64,000 bases of DNA from Paracyclopina nana (taxonomy: Eukaryota; Arthropoda; Copepoda; Cyclopoida; Cyclopettidae), in contig JAGUCH010000003.1 in the NCBI GenBank assembly GCA_019096065.1, forward strand, positions 11,160,001 to 11,224,000, in the 5' to 3' direction. The translations under genes were made by a program, and so were the position numbers. Shown here in pieces: positions 56,452-64,000 of the stretch; within the stretch, counting starts at the first letter, position 1, and each line of letters begins with the position of its first letter. The notes beneath the pieces are model-generated. The model made no database searches and was not told the origin of the DNA. It saw only the letters and a program-made list of their open reading frames with translations.

Positions 56452-57822
56452 CTACAACCGGGTCGAGTCGTTTCCCGGTGCCGCATCATCCGAGGCCTCG
56501 GATTCGGGTTCCTCCTTGGGCGTGGCCTCGTAGATTTCGTTGACTCGGGACTTCTTGTTGGTCTTGCCCGACGAGCCTTGCCGATCGGAGGTCCTCTTCT
56601 GGTCGGAGGCGCGCCTACGTCCTCGACCTCGGGAACTCTGCCCTCGACCCGTCTGGTCCTTGCTGAGGGAAGCTGCGTGAGCCCACTTGTCGATCTTGGA
56701 GTCGTAGCGGCCAGTACGCTTGTCGGAGTCGAGGGTCCTGCATTCGCTCTTGCGGTGACCCTTACGCTCGCAGTAGAAGCATACGATCGTGGAGTCGTCG
56801 CCGGCTCCGGGAATCATGGCGGCGACGCGGCCTTTACCTTGCCCCAACGACAACCAACATTCAGCTTGGCTGGCGGCTTCCAAGGCATCGGCCATGGTGG
56901 TGAATTTGTGCCCGGCGATGCCCATGACCACATCCTTGCGATGAAGCTTGGTCACAAACATACGAATCAAGTCGGGGTAGGTCTCGACCTCCTTGGCCAG
57001 CTCAGGCTTGGCGCGGACGAAGATGCTACGCAGTCTAGCGTGCCATTGGGGAATCCCTTCGTCAGAGCGCTGATGGGCCGTTTCGAGAGCTATACGGGCC
57101 ACCTGGGACGACGTAGCGGTGACGAAGAACCTCTCGTAGGCGTCGAGCAGGTGCTTGAGGGTGAAGCTTTCGTCCGTCAGGAACAGATCTACCTCATTGA
57201 TAGTGCGAAGTGCCGCACCCACCATGGCATGCTTAACCTCCAGTTTCTTGGTGGCCTCGGTGTCCTTGGACCCCAAGAAGGTGGCCTCCACATGAAGGCG
57301 GAAGGTGAGCCACTTGTCGGCTTCCGTGTCCTCGAACTTTTCGAGTTTGCGCTTGCGCCCAGAACGAGCAGCGGCGTTTTCAGCCTCGAGGCGGCGGGTG
57401 TTAATCTCCAGGAGCCGTAGCTCGGCCTCCTGTTGGCGGGCCTGTGCATCCGCCTGCCGCTGGGCCTCCATGGACTTCAGGAATTGCAGCAGCATCGACT
57501 GTGACAGCCCTTCAGTGTCGGGGTTGGCGCCAGCCGGGTTGGTCTCAGCTGGTTGGTTGGGCGGATCCGCTCTAGCCCCGGACCCGGGGCGAGGCCTGGT
57601 CCCAGTAGCGGCCTCAACGGCCGATCCTTGGTTCCGCGGAAACCCAAGAGGGTCTAGGCCAGGGCGGCTCCCGGCGGCGGCCCCGTGGGCCCCGAGGGTG
57701 CTTAAATCGGCTTCGAAGCGTTGTTGGAGCCCGGTGGGGTGTGGCCCCAACTCGTGGCTGTCTGGGGACGCCCCGAGCTCCTCGTTTGCTGAGGTGTGAG
57801 GAGGAGATCGTTCGACAGGCAT
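56452..57822 (-). CDS. gag: Gag polyprotein with CCHC zinc knuckle
   Basis: 456 residues, intact. A coiled-coil Gln/Arg/Glu stretch (about residues 110-155) precedes a capsid-like domain (KWLTFRLHVEATFLG onward), a zinc knuckle CFYCERKGHRKSEC near residue 350, and a basic RGQSSRGRGRRR segment. It packages the element RNA. The ATG is the first in frame after the leader. The last codons overlap the pol frame. Confidence 0.9.
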   Translation of the reverse strand: MPVERSPPHTSANEELGASPDSHELGPHPTGLQQRFEADLSTLGAHGAAAGSRPGLDPLGFPRNQGSAVEAATGTRPRPGSGARADPPNQPAETNPAGANPDTEGLSQSMLLQFLKSMEAQRQADAQARQQEAELRLLEINTRRLEAENAAARSGRKRKLEKFEDTEADKWLTFRLHVEATFLGSKDTEATKKLEVKHAMVGAALRTINEVDLFLTDESFTLKHLLDAYERFFVTATSSQVARIALETAHQRSDEGIPQWHARLRSIFVRAKPELAKEVETYPDLIRMFVTKLHRKDVVMGIAGHKFTTMADALEAASQAECWLSLGQGKGRVAAMIPGAGDDSTIVCFYCERKGHRKSECRTLDSDKRTGRYDSKIDKWAHAASLSKDQTGRGQSSRGRGRRRASDQKRTSDRQGSSGKTNKKSRVNEIYEATPKEEPESEASDDAAPGNDSTRL

Positions 57823-57930
57823 GATGAATGAGCGGCGGCTGCAGAAGCGAAAGGGGTTGGCTTAAGGCCCTGATGAAAGTAAGTGAATGAATATTTACCG
57901 AGAGTGGCGTAAAAAGCGCGAGAGCAGGGG

Positions 57931-58986
57931 TGTAACAACTTGGAGTGAATCCAAAGAACTGTGTCTTTTCCCCCTGGTACTCGATCTTTTATAGCCTCTC
58001 TCATCCCCTGTGCAGCGACCGCTCACCCGCAGCATCCGCTGCATTTTTCCGACCCTCGGGTGATCGTTTTAGCATGGCAATTGAAATTGTTTGTGCGATC
58101 CGGTCCTCGATAGGAGATTTTGACGATCGTAAAACAAGAAGGTTGTTTGGAACGACTGCTGTGCATGCGAGAATAATGGCTTTTAGTGCGTTGACAGACA
58201 ATCTCGATAATTGCCTTGCACATGTGAAGCACAGCATGCAGCCCTCATAAAGGGGCCAGTTTTACGGCTTGTTTATTGGCGCTCTCTTGCCTCACTGCAA
58301 GATGGCCGATGCGTAAATTGCAGCAGCGGCAATTATGCGTTGAAATGCATTGAAATGGAGCGGCTCTGGCTCTGCCTCAGGGGGTTGCTAGCCCGTCCTG
58401 TGTGGCTTTTGGGCGACCGCGGCCTCGAGGCCGTCGATCGTGACGTGCGGGGGTGTGGCCGACCCGGCAGTTCGCTGCGCAGGTATTCGAATCGAATTGG
58501 GAGCATGAGAATGAGCAGAGAATTGATCGTGCTGATCGAATTTGATTTATTAGCATTTGCGATGCATGTATAGTGACTAGCTCTCATCTAGTGGCTCGTT
58601 ACACTTTTCTGTTGAGTGATGCGATGCCCACTGTGTTATGCGTTTCCGGTGGTCCGGGGTAGATGGCCTCTTCCCAAGGGCACCCGGCCTCGACGCGGAA
58701 ACGGTCCTGGTGTTTGGACCCAGGGGGCACAGCATCCGCACTCGGTGTCTTGGGGGACGACGCGGGTGGCGGGATCTGCTGCCCAAGCTGCTCCCTCTCG
58801 TGAGCTTCTGGTAGCCTCAGCCACCGTAGCCTCAGCGAGGGTGAGGTTGGTGTTCGTGGCATACTTTCAGCCGAACGCACTAATATTGCTTCCTCTCCCC
58901 GGTCTTATTTGGTCGTTGTCGGAAACAACGACTTCCCCAGGGATGGAGGCGGGAGCGAAGGTGCGCAGGCTCGGGATCCTGCTACA
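57931..58986 (-). repeat. 5' terminal region (candidate LTR, 1056 bp)
   Basis: On the coding strand it begins TGTAGCAGGATCCCGAG, has a TATAAAAG box (57993-57986), and a TTGTTACA end at 57931 is the best candidate LTR border before the gag leader. No standard TGG-type primer binding site follows, so the inner border is uncertain. Beyond the first 42 bp it does not match the 3' repeat. Confidence 0.45.
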
Positions 58987-58997
58987 CATGACAGGCT

Positions 58998-59003
58998 TTT
59001 ATT
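58998..59003 (-). terminator. Poly(A) signal of the galactosyltransferase gene
   Basis: AATAAA on the minus strand, 18 nt after the stop codon. The retroelement begins 12 bp further on, so the natural cleavage site probably now lies within or at the edge of the element. Confidence 0.6.
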
Positions 59004-59020
59004 TTTTCTAGGTGACAACA

Positions 59021-61165
59021 TTAGTACAGGTGATCTTTGGCCTCTTCTTCTTCCTCGTCTCGCTTTTCTGCAAACTTTACAGCCTGGTCAGCCACAGTTT
59101 TGGCCAGGCCACCAGCTGCATAGTTCATGCCATTCATGATCTCCGTTTGGAGAGCATGCCAAAAGTTTTTGCCCTTCTTCGGCGGTCCCGGTGGCAAATC
59201 GACCAAAATCCACGTGTACAGCGGATACATTTTCTCATCAACTTTGGTGTATTTCAGGGTAGCGAGGCCATCCGAGTCCAGCTGGCTGTTTTTGCTCTTC
59301 TCCATCAAATTCTCCAGGTCATCATTCATTGCAACCTTGTCATGCTTGAGCATGATGAACCTGGCAATATTTCCTGGGTTTCGGTTCAACTTGTAGTCGT
59401 GCACCTAGTAGATGTATTTCGTCTGTATTCTCAGTGAATTAGTGTATTTTCGAGCAAAATACCTGCATTCTGTGGTTCAAATCGTCGTCTTCTCCACCCC
59501 AGCCATAGAAATTGTTGGCAAAGCCATTGATATTCTTGAACTGGTCCTTGGACATGGCTGTCACTCCGCCAAAGTAGTTGAGGTATTGCAGCCGATACTT
59601 CCACTTGTTCACAGCGGTTGACATGTGCTTTGGACCCGACGAAGGGCACTCGTAAATGTTCCTAAAAAAGAAGAGAATCTGCAGTAAGTATTTTTCCCCT
59701 TGGAGCTAGATGGCATTATTTCTCTTCTGTCGACTTAGCATTACTTCCTCAGTGATGTAATATCTGATAATACACAATAAAAGGCTTTGAAGCGATAATC
59801 TCACATCATGCGATAGCGCAATACAAAATTAGACGGAAATCTAAGATTATCAAGTGTAGCATGAAACAATGTCTTGCTTTCTTCAGATTACTCACATCTT
59901 CTATAATATATGAATATTCTGGGGTTCTAGCATGTGGAAATCAATGTTTGTATTAACTACGTATTTTAATGAATTTTTCCAATAATTCCAAAGTTCTTCT
60001 CTTGAAATTATTTGGCATTTAAAATGTAGACGATTAGCAAAATACATGAATCCTTAAATAATATTTTAGGTACCTGTCATCCTCAGGGACGAGGTCAACG
60101 TCGTGGAAGACAAAGCAATCAAAGTTGTCCACCTTGAGAGCCTCAGTGTAGCCAATGTTCATGAGAGCTCCACGATTGAAATCCTCTTTTGGCGTCTGCT
60201 CCACCACGAAAATGCGATAGTCGAGTAATTGGCGCTGAAAGATTGGATGCATGTGATGCAAAAAGATGCTCAAGTGCTCTTCTCGATTTCGAAACGCTAT
60301 GATCACAGCCAGTTTGGTACGCGCCAAGCATTCTTGAGGTCTGGAGGCTCCTCCAGATCTCAATGTGGTGCCAAAATGCCTCTCAAACTTTGCAGTGCCC
60401 ACTTCCAGATTGGGAATGTCGTTTTGCTTCACGTACAAAGGCCCAAGGAGATAAGGGGACTTTTCCGGACATAAGGGCAAATCTTCTTCCTGGACACTCT
60501 TCAGCTTTCTCCTTTGGAAGCTCTCTTCAGCATCAATTTCAGTCCTGACTCCCAGGGCAGTTTTCATGCCAATGACTTTTTCCAGAAGGCTTGCAGTCCT
60601 GAAATGAAAAATTTGTATAATGCCAAAATTGCCAAGAAACTTGGACTTGTTGAGACCAAAGGCCTTGAGTGGTGAATATTTGATAGCTTCACCACAAAGT
60701 TGTGCTGCTGTATTTCGTTTTTGACATTTACAGACTGCTGGAGTAAAAGGTTGACTTTTTACTTGCTGCAGCATCAATCAAACTTCATTTTGGCAACTGC
60801 ACTGCAATGGCACAAAAACAAGAGTAATTATACCTATTTTCTTCCTTGCGCAAGAGCTTGAACAGCTTATTGATGATCATCTCTGGATGATGTGGAAATT
60901 TGGCTCTCATATCTTTATGAGGTTTGATGACTTCCATCTCGAATTTGGCCATGTCCAGCCGTAAAGGTTTGAGGTGGTTTTTGTCATGATGAGCCTTGAG
61001 TTGCACCAATTCTTCACTGTGAGCTTCTTCACTTGGGAAATAGTAGTCGTGATTCAATATGAATAGCACAAGGGTGGCAGCCAATAATATCACAATGACC
61101 AGTGTGAGAGGTTTGAAGTTGCAGCTCATAGTTTCGGTTTTGGCAGCTTTTTTGTCAAACGTCAT
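59021..61165 (-). CDS. Beta-1,4-galactosyltransferase, type II Golgi protein
   Basis: Exons 61165-60834, 60598-60074, 59661-59463, 59404-59021; all GT-AG and in phase, 479 residues. A short cytosolic end is followed by one TM segment (LTLVIVILLAATLVLFIL, ~19-36) and a stem. The GT7-family core has VIIAFRNREEHL, FNRGALMNIGY, the metal-binding DVD in FHDVDLVPEDDR, and YFGGVTAMS ... GWGGEDDD. It adds galactose from UDP-Gal to GlcNAc in beta-1,4 linkage. The Tyr before FGG, equivalent to Tyr289 of bovine B4GALT1, is kept, which favours Gal over GalNAc as donor. The C-terminus is extended and acidic (RDEEEEEAKD). A retroelement sits just after its poly(A) signal. Confidence 0.93.
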
Positions 61166-62723
61166 TTTTACTGTGCTGAACTACTTCTACCTTTGGCATG
61201 GTCTTCAGCTATGCAACTGCCTGGTAACATGCATCCAGGTGAAATTTCTACCTAGTTAGCTGCCTAGCTTTGCTCGCTGACTCCTACTTTACTAGGAATA
61301 GAATTGAGAAAAAAGTGTCATTTTTGACAGTGTATTCATAATACTCGTAAAGAAAGGAGAATTTCAGCAAAAAAACCATTTCATCATAACCAGTAAAAAA
61401 TTATAAATTAATTGTGTCCTTAGATTGGTGAATCTAAAAATGACTTTTAATTAATTATGGTTAAACTTGAGTTTTTTATAGGGCTAAATATGTTATTAAA
61501 CGTCACATAAACTATATTAAAAATTAAAGAATACCTCATCTATAATATTTTTTAATTTCCGTGAAACGGAAAGTTTACTCAAAAATCACGCAACCTTTCT
61601 TAATATTTGCCATTTTTGCGCTACTCAATTGAAGAATTTCTTGCGTAAATGCAGTAAATTTCCTTTTGTAGACATGTAATATAGGAGATTAAAGCAGGCA
61701 ATTTTTGGCAATTTTGATTTATGCACTTGTAGGTAAGCAATTATGTGCTGATATAACACCGCGCGCGAGTTAGGATCAAAGAATACTTTTAGGGTCATAA
61801 AGCACGCGCGTATCTTTTGCCACATGAAACCGCACAAATCACTCGAGGAACTCTCGTGAAAAATGAGCGCTTTGATTGCCTCGCTAAATCACTTTGGCTA
61901 AATGGAAACGCATGCACTCAACAATAGATGACAAAACAGAGATAATGAAAGGGGATCAGCAAAAAAGGCTTGAAGGCAGAGCCCGTAAAATTCGATTAGA
62001 CACGAGCCTGCTGTGCCTAATAATGGCCAACATTAAAGACCAATTTATCACATATGCACTTAAAAAAACCTGTTAAAATATGAATCCCAAAAGTGGCATC
62101 CCATGTCATTTTTCCTGCCATTTACACTTATTAATCAATTTATCTAGTAATATGGAATATCTTGAGATATGTACATACATATTAATTTTTCCGTATACAT
62201 GATCCATATCCGGAATGAATCCCGCGACCTTAAAAACCTCGTTTTGAACTTAAAGTTGATTTCCCACATCAGGGGGCAAGTATATCCCACATATGTGAGT
62301 GGATGTCACTTGCCAAGTTTTGGCTTTGAAACGAAAAATAGGATGGCATGTTTTTTCCCGTTGAAAACCTTGGATACAGTTTTTTCCAGTCGCGCAACCG
62401 CGAAAACTTGTGAAATAAGATCGCGTCCGTCGACACAAAAAATCCAACGTCCTTTTTATTATTACGACTGACTGCTCGAGCACTAAAATGCACCGAGCAA
62501 ATTGTACATATTTTACATACACTTGTGCAGGCGTACGAATTTTATCAAAATGCACACGTACGCGGTTCGATCTGAGCCTGAGAACTTTTCATAATCTCCT
62601 TCAAAAATTTCGACAGTCACTGTGAAGTGACGAGGCTGGTTTCCTGCAAGTGTATAATTTTAACATCGTCAAGCTCAAAAAGGCCAAAGACATCATGAAG
62701 ACCTTCTAAATAAAATTAACTAT
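61166..62723. other. Upstream flank of the galactosyltransferase gene, no gene seen
   Basis: AT-rich with no supported exon or RNA gene. It should contain the promoter and any 5' UTR exon of the galactosyltransferase gene, but no clear core element stands out. Confidence 0.5.
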
Positions 62724-63114
62724 CGAGCGTTCACATATTGACTGTCTGGTCAAGTTAAGTTAGGATAAAGTTGAGCTTTGCGCAGTTTCGTTCTCAGATG
62801 TTTTTGGAGGTAGGCCCTAACTTGGCTTAATTTTATGTAGTGCTATTTTGCTTGCTAAGCAATGCAACGTTGCCGTACTGAACTTAGTTAAAAGAAAGTG
62901 TTCTCAGATGCGTAGCAACTGAAGCTTGCTCCATTGAGAAAAGCTGATTTAGCTCAGCGTTTGATGATATCAACTGTGTTGGCGCATCAGCAATGCAGCC
63001 ATCTTAACTTTGCCAACTTAAACCAACTAAACTATAGAGCAAGCTGAACTTAACTTATCAAGTAAGGTCACTGTTTAAGCAAGGTAACTAAAAATTCGAA
63101 TATGGGATCGCCCT
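62724..63114 (+). mobile_element. MITE family 1, copy 7
   Basis: It starts (C)GAGCGTTCACATATTG, a decayed form of the family end, and finishes GAATATGGGATCGCCCT, 391 bp. It is the most diverged copy in the window, so probably the oldest. Confidence 0.88.
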
Positions 63115-64000
63115 TACGCCTCGTAAAGTGGAGTAAGTGCACAATGTCTATATGGCTCAAGAAATGCCTTGTCACTAATTCATGCTGTACTAATGAAATT
63201 AATGCCAAGGCAAATGCCTATCATTTGTTATTAGTGCTTGTTGCAATTTTATCTCTGGCAAGAATATGGGAAATTGCTCCATAAAGATGCGGTTTTAGGC
63301 GTGTTTCAGATGCATAGATGGCGCCACCTTATTGCATGGCAAAAATACCAGAAGTGGATTTTTTTGGTATTTTTTCTTTTTGGCATTTTTGATAGGAGAA
63401 TGGCTGAAATAGTTCGGAACAACAAATTGCTGCTCCCTCTTGCGGATTTGTTCTGCACTTGTTTCAATTTAGCATGCAAAATGAAGTTGATGCATATCAA
63501 AGGAGGTGCTTACCTTGCAGAAAATGGAGTTAAAAATAGCATGCTTACTCAAGGGGATAACAGTCGGTGATCAACCAATTCGAATTACATTACTACTATC
63601 ATGATAAAGTGCAACGAAGCATGTAACAAGGCCACAGACAAAATTGGAGTCATGTTCTTGTATCCCAAATTGAACACATCTATGAATACATAAGAGGTGT
63701 TGATTTTTAGGTGCCAAAAATGGCTGATTTGTGAAAGTGGATTGAATTCCACGATTTTCTAGAGCATGCATTATGTATCTCACGACCCCAATCTAGACCA
63801 GGATATTTATGATTGGCAAGTATCTATGTAACAAGATCATAAAAAATTCTTCGCGAAAGAAAGAGCAGATAAATGGCCTTCTTACCAAATACAGCACCCA
63901 ATTATTTCCACCATCACTAGCATTGGACTGAAAAAAGAAGCCTTTTTCAAAAGTATGTTTTTTTCCCAAAAAATCTACTTTCTACCATGGTGATTTCAAT
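63115..64000. other. Non-coding stretch at the right edge
   Basis: No supported gene. A short AGATGGCGCCACCTTA segment near 63316 closely resembles CAGATGGCGCCACCTTAG at 47966 inside the SETD7-like intron, so a dispersed repeat may be present. Confidence 0.45.

Larger units (their letters stand above)
49045..58986 (-). mobile_element. Ty3-type retroelement with gag, pol and env
   Basis: A 9.9-kb element read on the minus strand: 5' end at 58986, gag 57822-56452, pol 56377-52029 (two frames), env to 49250, then a polypurine tract and the 3' terminal repeat. Ends are TG...CA with CATG duplicated outside. The two terminal regions share only 42 bp (49200-49241 and 58945-58986, three differences), which is abnormal for LTRs. 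GC content is much higher than the surroundings, which supports a recent arrival. Having an env makes it errantivirus-like in structure, an infectious-type retroelement in principle; this copy has a break in pol. Confidence 0.9.

Noticed and set aside
52108-57420. Several plus-strand ORFs of 100-330 codons opposite gag and pol
   Set aside because: They are antisense shadows in GC-rich coding sequence; the minus strand carries clear retroviral-type motifs throughout.

Overview
This is eukaryotic, intron-rich, AT-rich DNA, most likely from an arthropod. The grounds are an interstitial (TTAGG)n tract (written CCTAA on this strand, 27985-28046), a KCNQ potassium channel that looks like the insect KCNQ/KQT branch, and a Ty3-type retroelement whose env resembles glycoproteins of arthropod negative-strand viruses. 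I cannot name the species.

Three host genes can be modelled. (1) A KCNQ channel gene on + runs from 12177 to 45693; its first exon(s) are not identified. It has at least 16 coding exons covering S1-S6, helix A and helix B. The helix-B exon is present three times, each copy 128 nt in the same phase (19560, 20334, 42001), which fits mutually exclusive splicing. (2) A SETD7-like MORN+SET methyltransferase on - (about 48461 to 46080) is convergent with KCNQ. (3) A beta-1,4-galactosyltransferase on - (61165 to 59021) has four coding exons.

Mobile DNA dominates the rest. A ~21 kb element (20545-41521) lies in the KCNQ intron between helix-B copies 2 and 3. Its termini read CCCCACTAA. It carries a multi-exon TNP2/CACTA-like transposase gene on -, a 171-bp satellite, a telomere-like tract, a 62-aa mini-gene, and a head-to-tail array of five spliced paralogues (28720-40587) of a family I do not recognise. 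A gag-pol-env Ty3-type retroelement (49045-58986, coding on -) has inserted beside the poly(A) signal of the galactosyltransferase gene. At least seven copies of one ~395-bp MITE are scattered from 4.5 to 63 kb. One carries a nested foldback MITE, and another carries a nested hAT-type MITE with an 8-bp target duplication.

The region before 12177 has no gene I can support; it is KCNQ 5' flank or intron filled with repeats. Several coding regions of the mobile elements contain single-base frameshifts. These could be decay or assembly error, and the sequence alone cannot separate the two.
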